From: Mycobacterium sp. 852002-51961_SCH5331710
Lineage (GTDB): Bacteria > Actinomycetota > Actinomycetes > Mycobacteriales > Mycobacteriaceae
Assembly (NCBI RefSeq): GCF_001665535.1
Contig: NZ_LZSQ01000045.1
Location: forward strand, 36,303 to 100,302
Direction of reading: 5' to 3'
Length of the DNA: 64,000 nt
A program made the translations under genes and the position numbers. Below are positions 42,758-50,934 of the stretch, piece by piece. Under the pieces are notes generated by a model. It saw only the letters and a program-made list of their open reading frames with translations. It was not told where the DNA came from and ran no database searches. The first letter of the stretch is position 1. Every line of letters begins with the position of its first letter.

Positions 42758-43189
42758 GTGCATCGCCAGGGTGGCCACGATCAGCGAAGGACGGCCGTCC
42801 AGCGGGCTGACGAGCAGGAATGGGCCACCTTCACCCTGCGCCTCCCCCGCCTGCCCGTCCTGGTGCGCCTGAAGGGGCGCGACCCCCTCGTCCGCTCTGT
42901 GGACCGCGTTGAGGCCCTGATCCTGACCTTGGCGATCGCCGTGTCGCTGATCGCCGTGCCGATCGCAGGCGCCATCGGTACATCGCTGTTCGACGCGAAA
43001 CGTTCGGCCTCCCACGCGGCGGTGGAAGCGGTGACGGCCGGTTCGCTCGTCCTGTTCGCGGTTCTCGCGGCCGTGACGGCCGTCCTTCTCGTCACCCGCG
43101 CCGTTTGCAACCGCATCCGCTCCGCCAGGTGGCAGCGAGGGCTCGACAGCCTGGTCGACGGCCGCGAAGGCCAGAGCCGAACGCAGTAG
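42758..43189 (+). CDS. Rv1733c-like two-span membrane protein, short form
   Basis: 143-residue membrane protein. The N-terminal FTLRLPRLPV then PLVRSVDRVEALILTLAIAV and the C-terminal VTRAVCNRIRSARWQRGLDS closely match mycobacterial Rv1733c, whose two spans flank an outside domain of about 90 residues. Here the spans (LIAVPIAGAIGTSLF and LVLFAVLAAVTAVLL) are separated by only about 15 residues, so that domain is missing. The start is GTG 42758 with a GAGAGGAGAG ribosome site; the long upstream reading is not supported. Rv1733c is a dormancy antigen; function is unknown. Confidence 0.78.
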   Translation: MHRQGGHDQRRTAVQRADEQEWATFTLRLPRLPVLVRLKGRDPLVRSVDRVEALILTLAIAVSLIAVPIAGAIGTSLFDAKRSASHAAVEAVTAGSLVLFAVLAAVTAVLLVTRAVCNRIRSARWQRGLDSLVDGREGQSRTQ

Positions 43190-43329
43190 CGACGGGGCCG
43201 GTTGCAGGTAGCCCCCATACCGATCCCCGCCACCGCTCAAAAGGGTTGGCCGTCAGCATGGCTGACAGTCGCGCCCCCTTCGAGGAACGTACTCGTCGTA
43301 CCCGTCAGCACCGCCAAGGAGACGATGAG

Positions 43330-45189
43330 ATGTCCACTCCCACCGCCGAAACCACCGCGTCTGCGCTCGAGAGGTTCACCGCGGCCGTCGCCGGTCATGC
43401 CGACATCGTCACCGACGGTGCAACGCTGACCGACCGTGGCCACGACTTCTGGGGAGTGGGCGGTGACGCCGAACTGCTTCTGCGCCCGCACAACCGCAAC
43501 GAGGTGGCGGCGATCATGCGGCTCGCCACCGAATTCGGCATCCCGGTCGTTCCCCGCGGCGGAGCGTCGAACTGCTCCGGCGGCATGATGCCCGCCACCG
43601 GGCGGGTGCTGCTCGACCTGTCGGCATTGAATCAGATCATTCACATCGACACCGAAAACCATTGCGCCCGCGTCGAACCCGGCGTCATCAATTCCGACCT
43701 CCAGGAGCGCCTCGCGCCGCACGGACTGTGCTTCTCACCGGACCCGGTGTCCGCACATCTGGCCACCGTCGGGGGCAACCTCATCGAGAACGCCGGTGGT
43801 CCACACGCGTTGAAGTACGGCGTGACCTACAACCACATCCTGGCCGCCGAGGTCGTGCTGCCCGACGGGTCGACACGCACTCTGCGCGCCGACGACGACG
43901 GCCCGGACCTGCTCGGCGTGCTCATCGGATCCGAAGGGACGCTCGGCATCGTCACCGAGGTGACGGTTGCGCTGCGACCGATCGCCGCCGTCACCCACAG
44001 CCTGATGGGTGCGTTCGCGACCGCGCAGGAAGCCGCCGACACCATCGCCGCCATCATCGCCACGGGCGTCGTGCCAGCCGCGGTCGAATGGCTCGACCGT
44101 GACGGAATCGCGGGGCTGCAGCAGTTTTACGACACCGGTTATCCCCTCGACGCCGACTCGATCGTGCTGATCGACGTCGATGGCAGCGCCGCCGAGGTCC
44201 GGCGCGACCAGCAGATCGTCGAGAAGGTGCTCAGGGAGCGGGCCACCGAGGTCCGCGTCGCAGAGAACGAACAGGACCGCGCCAAGCTTTGGTACGGCCG
44301 CCTGCACGCGCCCGACTCGGTCGTGCAGAGCGGTAAGGGATTCTTCATCGGTGACGTGACCGTGCCCCGCGACCGCATCCCGGAGATGCAGGCCGCCATC
44401 CAGGCCACCGCGGCACGCCACTCCGACGGGCTGCTGTTCATCGCCGTGTGCGGCCACGCGGGCGACGGTGACCTGCACCCGACAACCTTCTACGACAAGG
44501 ACAATCCGCTCGCCGCCTCGGCGCTCGAGGCCGCGAACAACGAGATCATCGACGCCGCACTGAAACTGGGCGGCACCATCACCGGCGAACACGGTGTCGG
44601 CACCGAGAAGATCCCGTTCATGACCAAGCGTTTCACCGCAGTCGAGATCGCCGCCCAACGCTCCATCAAGGCGGCGTTCGACCCGGCCGGACTCCTCAAC
44701 CCCGGCGTGATGCTGCCCGAGCCATCACCCGACGAACCCGACACCGACTCCTTCGGCGCCGCCGTGCGCAGCGCCATCGACGGGACCCTGCAACCGGATC
44801 CGGCCGCGCCGTTGACCACCGGCGGCGACACCGGCATCGACGTCAACCTCGGCAACCTCAGCCTGACCGTCGGCGCCGACGCCACGCTCGATCGGCTCAA
44901 CCGCTTCCTCGACGAGCACGGCGTCACCTGCGGCGCGGTGCCCGCTTCTGGCGGCGACCGCACCATCGGCGAACTCGTCGCCACCGCGGCCGGCGCGGAG
45001 CGGATCGCGGTCCGGCACGCACTGCTGGGCGCCGACGTCACGGTCGTCGACGGCCAGACGCCTGCCCGCTTCGGTGCCGAGACCATGAAGGACGTCGCAG
45101 GCTACGACACCAAGCGGCTCTACATCGGCGGCCGCGGCGCGTTCGGCGCCATCTCCCGGCTGATCTTCAAGATCGGGGTGAAGGCGTAG
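43330..45189 (+). CDS. GlcD-type FAD-linked oxidase with C-terminal GlcE-like half-domain
   Basis: 619-residue flavoprotein. Residues 1 to about 460 form a full GlcD/D-lactate dehydrogenase-like oxidase, with the FAD loop PVVPRGGASNCSGGMMP, TVGGNLIENAGGPHALKYGV and the C-terminal GTITGEHGVGTEKIP. After a linker, a second, shorter FAD-domain piece appears (DRTIGELVATAAGAERI, then KDVAGYDTKRLYIGGRGAFG), like the N-terminal half of GlcE. It probably oxidises a 2-hydroxy acid. The ATG 43330 follows CAAGGAG; an in-frame ATG at 43258 is an alternative. No glcF lies next to it. Confidence 0.84.
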   Translation: MSTPTAETTASALERFTAAVAGHADIVTDGATLTDRGHDFWGVGGDAELLLRPHNRNEVAAIMRLATEFGIPVVPRGGASNCSGGMMPATGRVLLDLSALNQIIHIDTENHCARVEPGVINSDLQERLAPHGLCFSPDPVSAHLATVGGNLIENAGGPHALKYGVTYNHILAAEVVLPDGSTRTLRADDDGPDLLGVLIGSEGTLGIVTEVTVALRPIAAVTHSLMGAFATAQEAADTIAAIIATGVVPAAVEWLDRDGIAGLQQFYDTGYPLDADSIVLIDVDGSAAEVRRDQQIVEKVLRERATEVRVAENEQDRAKLWYGRLHAPDSVVQSGKGFFIGDVTVPRDRIPEMQAAIQATAARHSDGLLFIAVCGHAGDGDLHPTTFYDKDNPLAASALEAANNEIIDAALKLGGTITGEHGVGTEKIPFMTKRFTAVEIAAQRSIKAAFDPAGLLNPGVMLPEPSPDEPDTDSFGAAVRSAIDGTLQPDPAAPLTTGGDTGIDVNLGNLSLTVGADATLDRLNRFLDEHGVTCGAVPASGGDRTIGELVATAAGAERIAVRHALLGADVTVVDGQTPARFGAETMKDVAGYDTKRLYIGGRGAFGAISRLIFKIGVKA

Positions 45190-45274
45190 CGGGCGCCCCG
45201 ACATGTCCCAAACGGAAACCCGCCGGTGTCCCGATTCGTGATTTACACCCAGCCGCCGGAGTCCAACGATGGTC

Positions 45275-45286
45275 CCAGCTAGCTGG
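45275..45286. promoter_or_regulatory. 12-bp palindrome ahead of the FadE-FadE-CaiB operon
   Basis: CCAGCTAGCTGG is a perfect palindrome 13 bases upstream of the start codon at 45300. It overlaps the space before a GAGAGG ribosome site, so a bound dimer could block transcription or ribosome entry. A chance match is possible. Confidence 0.35.
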
Positions 45287-45299
45287 AGAGGCGGTTGGG

Positions 45300-46394
45300 A
45301 TGACGATCAGTGTGGCCGAGCGCGCGGAGCTGCGCACGGCGGTCCGCGAGTTGCTGGGTGACAAGTGCACCGAAGACGACGTGCGCCGGGTGATGACCTC
45401 GGACGACGGCTTCGACCGCGAGCTGTGGCGTCAACTCGCCGAACAGGGTGTGCTCGGCATGCTCGTCGAGGATCGACTCGGCGGTCTCGGATTCGGGGCC
45501 CTCGAACTCGAGGCCGTCGCCGAGGAGACCGGCGCGGCGCTCCTCCCGGCGCCGTTCATCTCCAGCGCGGTTCTGACCGTGGCGCTCGTGCGGGCCGCAG
45601 GCTCCGACGACGACAAGCAGCGGCTGCTGCCGGGGCTCTCCGACGGCACCGCGATCGGCACGGTCGCGATCACGGGGCGGTCCGGTTCGTGGACGGTCGA
45701 GGGCGTCGACGTCGAGGCCGCCGCGGACGGCACCCTCACCGGCGAGGCGCACTACGTCACCTGGGGTCAGGTGGCCGACGTCGTGCTCGTGGTCGCACGC
45801 ACCGCCGACGGTGTCGGCGTATTCGAGGTGGCACCCGGCGCGGCGGGTTTCTCCCGCACGGCGGTATCGGTTTTCGATCCGACGGTGCGCTTGTCGACGT
45901 TCACGTTCGCGGGCACACCCGCGCGCCGCCTCGGCGCCGCGGGCTGGGACGCCGTACAGGAGGCCCTCGACTACGCCGTCATCGCCTCGGCCGGCGAGCA
46001 GGTGGGCGGCTCCCGCCGAATCTTCGACATGACCGTCGACTACCTCAAGACCCGCGTCCAGTTCGGCCGCCAGATCGGGAGCTTTCAGGCGCTCAAGCAC
46101 ATGGCCGCCGATCTGCTGATCGAGGTCGAGAACGCGACGTCGGCGGCCCAGCACGCCGCCGCCGAAAAGTCCACCGGCAGCGAAACATCCGACGGGGCGG
46201 TCGCTTTGGCGGGCTTCGCCTGCGCCGAGGCCTACGAGACCATCACGATGAACGCCATCCAGATGCACGGCGGCATCGGATTCACCTGGGAGCACCCCGC
46301 CCACCTGTTCCTGCGCAGGGCGCGAACCGGCCTACAGCTGTTCGGCGGTCCGCGGCTGCATCGCGAGCGCTACCTCGTCTCGAAAGGTGCCTGA
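45300..46394 (+). CDS. Acyl-CoA dehydrogenase, probable partner subunit
   Basis: 364-residue FadE-type flavoprotein. It has LEAVAEETGAALLPAPFISS in the N-terminal helical part, FGRQIGSFQALKHMAADLL and MHGGIGFTWEHPAHLFLRRA near the C-terminus. The C-terminal catalytic Glu of medium-chain enzymes is not apparent (LQLFGGPRLHR), so this is likely the partner in a heteromer with the next gene. It starts at ATG 45300 and ends 1 base before the next start. The pair plus CaiB resembles degradation clusters for sterol-ring or branched acids. Confidence 0.85.
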   Translation: MTISVAERAELRTAVRELLGDKCTEDDVRRVMTSDDGFDRELWRQLAEQGVLGMLVEDRLGGLGFGALELEAVAEETGAALLPAPFISSAVLTVALVRAAGSDDDKQRLLPGLSDGTAIGTVAITGRSGSWTVEGVDVEAAADGTLTGEAHYVTWGQVADVVLVVARTADGVGVFEVAPGAAGFSRTAVSVFDPTVRLSTFTFAGTPARRLGAAGWDAVQEALDYAVIASAGEQVGGSRRIFDMTVDYLKTRVQFGRQIGSFQALKHMAADLLIEVENATSAAQHAAAEKSTGSETSDGAVALAGFACAEAYETITMNAIQMHGGIGFTWEHPAHLFLRRARTGLQLFGGPRLHRERYLVSKGA

Positions 46395-46395
46395 T

Positions 46396-47586
46396 ATGAC
46401 TTCTCAGCTTCCCACCGCCGACGAGCTGCGCGCCGAAGTCCGGGAGTGGTTGCGCGACAACTGGACTCCGCTGCCCAAGTCCGATGACCCGTGGGCGTCC
46501 TCCCCGGAGCGCATCGCATGGCTGGAGAAGGTGCTCGACGCCGGATACGCGGTGCCGACCTACCCCACCGAGTGGTTCGGCCGTGGCTACCCGAGCGACC
46601 TGGCCGCCGTCATCGGTCAAGAGTTCTCGGCGATCAAGGCGCCGGGATCGCGGCAGGACAAGTACAACATCCCGGCCAACACCGCGCTCAAGCTCGGCAC
46701 CGAGAAGCTCAAGGGCGACCTACTGCGCGATTTCCTGGTCGAGCGGTCGCGCACCTGCCTGCTCTACAGCGAGCCGGGCGCCGGCTCCGACCTGGCCAGC
46801 GTGCGCACCACCGCGGTCCGCGACGGCGACCAGTGGGTGGTCAACGGGCAGAAGGTGTGGACGTCGGGCGCGCTGACCGCCGACTACGCACTGCTGCTGG
46901 CCCGCACCGACTGGGATGTGCCCAAGCACAAAGGCTTGAGCCTGTTCATCATGCCGATGAAGCAGCCCGGCATCGAGGTGCGCCCGCTGGTGCAGATCAC
47001 CGGCGAATCCCACTTCAACGAGGTCTTCATCAACGACGCGACCGTGGCCGACGACTACCTGTTGGGTGGCGAGGGCAACGGCTGGCGGGCGCTGCAGACC
47101 GCGCTGGCGTACGAACGCTCGATCATGGGCGACAGCGCCCGCGGATCCCGAAGCCGCAAGGCCGACAGCCTGATTGAGCTCGCCCGCGAACATGGCGTGC
47201 TCGACGACCCCGCCGTGCGCTACCCACTGGCCAAGGTGCTGGCGATGCGCGAGCTCAACAAGCTCAACAACGCCCGCGCGAAAGCCAGTACGTCGCAAGG
47301 TACGTCGAGCTCGATCATGTCGCTGGGCAAGCTCGCGATGTCGAAGATCCTGCACACCGAGGCCGCGATGAAGACGCAGATCATCGGCGCGCAGGCCCTG
47401 TTGGCCGGGCCGGAGAACCCGGTGGCCGATGACGTCAACTTCCTGACGCTCAACGCATTCTTCACCTCGATCGGCGGCGGCACCGATCAGATTCAGCGCA
47501 ACATCATCGGCGAGCGAGTGCTGGGGTTGCCCAAGGAGCCCGAGGCCGACCGCGACATCCCGTTCCGTCAGGCCCGCCGGAGCTGA
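46396..47586 (+). CDS. Acyl-CoA dehydrogenase, probable catalytic subunit
   Basis: 396-residue FadE. TCLLYSEPGAGSDLASVRTT and QKVWTSGALTADYALLLART are the FAD/substrate region; the helix-G type Glu is in ALAYERSIMG, and the C-terminal IGGGTDQIQRNIIGERVLG has glycine where medium-chain enzymes carry Glu. It begins at ATG 46396 (MTSQLPTADELR), immediately after the previous gene, and is followed 4 bases later by the CoA-transferase gene. It should oxidise an acyl-CoA together with its neighbour. The substrate is unknown. Confidence 0.87.
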   Translation: MTSQLPTADELRAEVREWLRDNWTPLPKSDDPWASSPERIAWLEKVLDAGYAVPTYPTEWFGRGYPSDLAAVIGQEFSAIKAPGSRQDKYNIPANTALKLGTEKLKGDLLRDFLVERSRTCLLYSEPGAGSDLASVRTTAVRDGDQWVVNGQKVWTSGALTADYALLLARTDWDVPKHKGLSLFIMPMKQPGIEVRPLVQITGESHFNEVFINDATVADDYLLGGEGNGWRALQTALAYERSIMGDSARGSRSRKADSLIELAREHGVLDDPAVRYPLAKVLAMRELNKLNNARAKASTSQGTSSSIMSLGKLAMSKILHTEAAMKTQIIGAQALLAGPENPVADDVNFLTLNAFFTSIGGGTDQIQRNIIGERVLGLPKEPEADRDIPFRQARRS

Positions 47587-47590
47587 CGCG

Positions 47591-49933
47591 GTGTCACACA
47601 GCGCCGCATACGATCCCCCGCTGTCCGGAACCCGAATCCTCGATCTGAGCTCGGGACCTATGACGGCAGTCGGCCGCCTGCTCGCCGATCTCGGCGCCAC
47701 CGTGACCGCGGTGCAGATGCGCGGTGTCACCGAAGACGTCGCTGTGGGCCCGCACGTCGGCGGGGTTCCGGTGCAGACCGCGATCAACCGGCACGGCATG
47801 GCGCCCATCGCGCTGGATCTCTCGACCGTGGTCGACCGCGACCGGTTCGCCGAAATGCTCGGTAGCGCAGACATTCTGATCGAAAACACCCGGCCGGGGT
47901 CGCTCGCCGAAGCGACGCTGGCCGTGCGTGAGATCCGCAGGCAGCACCCGTCGCTGGTGATCCTGTCGCTCAGCGACTTCGGCCGCGACAACGACTACCG
48001 CACCTGGCAGGGCAGCGGCCCGGTGTTTCACGCCTTGAGTAGCGAGCTGTCCCGGTCCGGCATCCCGGGCCGTGAGCCGCTGGTCCCGCCAGCCGAGTTG
48101 CCCTATCACGTGGCCGCCGCGCAGGCCGCGGTGATGACCGTCGCGGTCTACCTGGACCGCTTGCGCACCGGCGAGGGAGACCTGATCGACTTCTCGATCC
48201 TCGACGGTGCGATGCAGACGCTCGATCCGCCGTTCGGGTCGGCCGGGAGTGCGTCGGCGGGCGTCGCGGTGAGCGTGCAGCAACGCGACTGGGACGCCGA
48301 ACGCCAGCGTTATCCGATCATCCCCTGCAAGGACGGCCACGTGCGGATCTGCATTCTGGCCAAACGGCAGTGGCGCGGGATGTTCACCTGGATGGGCAGC
48401 CCCGAGGAGTTCGCCGACCCGTCCTACGACAAGCTCGGAAAGCGTTTCCGCTCACCGCATCTGCTCGACGCCATCGCCCGCTTCTGCGCCGACAAGACCC
48501 GCGCAGAACTCGAATCGCAGGGGCAGGCCCACGGCGTGCCGACGGCGGCCGTCCTCACGCTGTCGGAGGCCTTGACGGCCGAACACTTCGGTGCCCGCGG
48601 CTTTTTCCGCGACGTCGAGTTGGCCCCCGGCGTCGTGGCCCCGATCCCGGTCGGGGTCACTGAGATCGACGGACACCGGGCGAGCGCACTCGACATCTCG
48701 TCCGAACGCTCCGAACGCCTCACCGCAGCCCCGTTGTTGGCGAGCCGCCAGCGCCAGGGCGAAGGCCGCCCCCTGGAGGGTATCCGGGTGCTGGACCTCG
48801 GCGTCATTGTCGTCGGCGCCGACACCGGCCGGCTTTTCGGTGATCTGGGCGCCGACGTCGTCAAGATCGAACACTCCGCCCACCCCGACGGGCTGCGCGT
48901 CGGCAAGCTCACGACGATGACCCAGCCGTTCGCCGCGGGCCACCGCAACAAGCGCTCGATCGGGCTCGATCTGCGCACGGAGGAAGGCAGGGAACTCGCG
49001 CATCGCCTGGCGCGGATCTCCGACGTGGTGCTGACGAATTTCAAACCCGGTGTCGCCGAGGCGTTGGGCATGGACCACGCGACGCTGCGGCGGATCAACC
49101 CCGGCGTCGTGGTGGTCGACAGTTCGGCGTTCGGCCCGACCGGTCCGTGGGCCAAACGCCTGGGATACGGGCCGCTGGTCCGCGCTGCGGTCGGGTTCAC
49201 GAACCAGTGGGTGTATCCGGGCGAACCGGATACCTTCTGCGACACCGTCACCGTGTACCCGGACCACGTCGCGGCCAGGATCGGCGCCCTGTCCGCGATC
49301 GCGCTGCTCCTGCGTCGCGAGCGCACCGGTGAGGGCGGGTCGGCGAGCGTCGCCCAGGCCGAGGTGATGTTGAGCCACGTCGCCGCCGAGATCGCCGCCG
49401 ATGCCCTCGAGCGCGCCGGGCACACCCGCTCCGGTGCGCAACCGCGTGGGCCGTGGGGGCTGTTCCCCGCGGCCGGGGACGACAAGTGGATCGCGATCAC
49501 CGTTCGCGACGACGCCGACCTGCAGGCGTTGCGGTGGGTCGTCGGCCTGCCCGGCGACGGCGAGGTGGACCCCGATGCCGTGCGCGCGTGGACCGAACGG
49601 CATTCGCGGACCGAGGCGATGGAGAAGCTGCAGGCCGCGGGCGTGCCGGCCGGTGCCGTCATGCACGCCGACGAGCTGCCGTCGTGGAGCTACTACGAGC
49701 AGCGGCGGTCGTTCCGCGAGGAACTCCACCCGCACGGAGACGTCCCGTTCACGATGGAGAACGTGCAGATCCACTGCGATCACGTGGCCGACCCGCCGCT
49801 GCGCCAAGCCCCACTCATCGGCGAGCAGACCGCTGAGATCGCCGCGGAGCTCCTCGGCCTGAACGCGACCGAGATCGAGGCGCTGCACAGCCGCGGAGTG
49901 TTCGAGACGACAGACGTCGACGCAGCGGTCTGA
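47591..49933 (+). CDS. CaiB/BaiF CoA-transferase, two fused domains
   Basis: 780 residues, about twice the usual CaiB length, made of two family-III CoA-transferase domains in tandem. The first half starts with TRILDLSSGPMTAVGRLLAD and has GDLIDFSILDGAM, where the family carries its catalytic Asp; the second starts about residue 395 (GIRVLDLGVIVVGADTGRLF) with GADVVKIEHSAHPDGLR, but its matching segment (GSASVAQAEVMLS) lacks a clear Asp. It starts at GTG 47591. It would move CoA between carboxylic acids. It ends the FadE pair's operon. Confidence 0.87.
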   Translation: MSHSAAYDPPLSGTRILDLSSGPMTAVGRLLADLGATVTAVQMRGVTEDVAVGPHVGGVPVQTAINRHGMAPIALDLSTVVDRDRFAEMLGSADILIENTRPGSLAEATLAVREIRRQHPSLVILSLSDFGRDNDYRTWQGSGPVFHALSSELSRSGIPGREPLVPPAELPYHVAAAQAAVMTVAVYLDRLRTGEGDLIDFSILDGAMQTLDPPFGSAGSASAGVAVSVQQRDWDAERQRYPIIPCKDGHVRICILAKRQWRGMFTWMGSPEEFADPSYDKLGKRFRSPHLLDAIARFCADKTRAELESQGQAHGVPTAAVLTLSEALTAEHFGARGFFRDVELAPGVVAPIPVGVTEIDGHRASALDISSERSERLTAAPLLASRQRQGEGRPLEGIRVLDLGVIVVGADTGRLFGDLGADVVKIEHSAHPDGLRVGKLTTMTQPFAAGHRNKRSIGLDLRTEEGRELAHRLARISDVVLTNFKPGVAEALGMDHATLRRINPGVVVVDSSAFGPTGPWAKRLGYGPLVRAAVGFTNQWVYPGEPDTFCDTVTVYPDHVAARIGALSAIALLLRRERTGEGGSASVAQAEVMLSHVAAEIAADALERAGHTRSGAQPRGPWGLFPAAGDDKWIAITVRDDADLQALRWVVGLPGDGEVDPDAVRAWTERHSRTEAMEKLQAAGVPAGAVMHADELPSWSYYEQRRSFREELHPHGDVPFTMENVQIHCDHVADPPLRQAPLIGEQTAEIAAELLGLNATEIEALHSRGVFETTDVDAAV

Positions 49934-49962
49934 CCGGGACGCGCCGGTGATCTCGTAGCATT

Positions 49963-49982
49963 CGGGGTGCACGGGCACCCCG
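49963..49982. terminator. 8-bp hairpin between CaiB and LysR genes
   Basis: CGGGGTGC (49963-49970) and GCACCCCG (49975-49982) form a perfect 8-bp stem with a 4-base loop, 17 bases before the LysR start. It could end the FadE-CaiB transcript or modulate LysR translation. Confidence 0.5.
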
Positions 49983-49998
49983 TTCGAGACCGGCAGGA

Positions 49999-50934
49999 AT
50001 GGACATCGACTTCACCAGGCTCAGGTACTTCGTCGCCGTCGCCGACGAATTGCACTTCAAACGGGCCGCGGACAAGTTGATGATCACGCCGCCCCCGCTG
50101 AGCAAGCAGATCAAGCTCCTCGAAAAGGAACTCGGTGGACCGCTGTTCGAACGCGGATATCACGAGGTGCGGTTGAGCCCGCTCGGCGAGCGGCTGATCG
50201 GTCCGGCCCGCGAGATCCTGCGGCAGGTCGAGGAGTTCAAGGCCACCGCGATGCAGGGGGCGCAGGGTTCGGTGCCGCTGCGGCTCAGCGCCACCGCCTA
50301 TGCGCCGTCGGACCTCCTCGCCCAGCTCGAGGCGGTGCTGGCCGACCTGCCCGGGGCGACGGAGTTCACCGTTCCGGGGTCGGGCACCGAGGTCGCCGCC
50401 AAGCTGATCGCCGGACAGGCCGAACTCGGCCTGATCCACCTGCCCGCCAGCGACAAACGCCTGCGCCACAAGGTGGTGGCGAGCTACCAGGGCGCGGTCG
50501 CGGTGCGGTTCGACGATCCGCTGGCCGCCAAGGACCTGGTGGTGATCGACGAGTTGCGCGACCGGGAGGTCGTGATCGACTTCGCCCGGCCCAATCCGGT
50601 GGTGCTGGCGGGATTGACGCGGCGCCTCAACAGCCGCGGTGTGCATCGCATCGTCCGCGCGACGACGAACCAGCGCGGAGGCGAACTCGAGATGGCCACG
50701 CAGGTGTTCAACCGGCACCTCGTCGCGCTGGTGAGCTACGCACCGGATTCGCTGATCGGCAAGATGTTCTCCCCGCCGGAGTTCAAGTTGATCCCGATCG
50801 ACGAGACCAACTGGGCCCCGGCGCGTATCGCGCTGGCGTGGGTGCCCGAACGGCTCCGAAACCGGCTTGCCGAGGTCGAGTCGGCCGTCGAGCAGATCGC
50901 CGACCGGCTGGGGCCGGTGCATCGGGGTGCCTGA
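49999..50934 (+). CDS. LysR-family transcriptional regulator
   Basis: 311-residue LysR protein. The N-terminal helix-turn-helix is MDIDFTRLRYFVAVADELHF, then KRAADKLMITPPPLSKQIKL with the recognition helix; the effector domain follows from about residue 90. It lies directly downstream of the FadE-CaiB operon on the same strand and may be its regulator. Its stop overlaps the start of the helicase gene by 8 bases. The inducer is unknown. Confidence 0.88.
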   Translation: MDIDFTRLRYFVAVADELHFKRAADKLMITPPPLSKQIKLLEKELGGPLFERGYHEVRLSPLGERLIGPAREILRQVEEFKATAMQGAQGSVPLRLSATAYAPSDLLAQLEAVLADLPGATEFTVPGSGTEVAAKLIAGQAELGLIHLPASDKRLRHKVVASYQGAVAVRFDDPLAAKDLVVIDELRDREVVIDFARPNPVVLAGLTRRLNSRGVHRIVRATTNQRGGELEMATQVFNRHLVALVSYAPDSLIGKMFSPPEFKLIPIDETNWAPARIALAWVPERLRNRLAEVESAVEQIADRLGPVHRGA

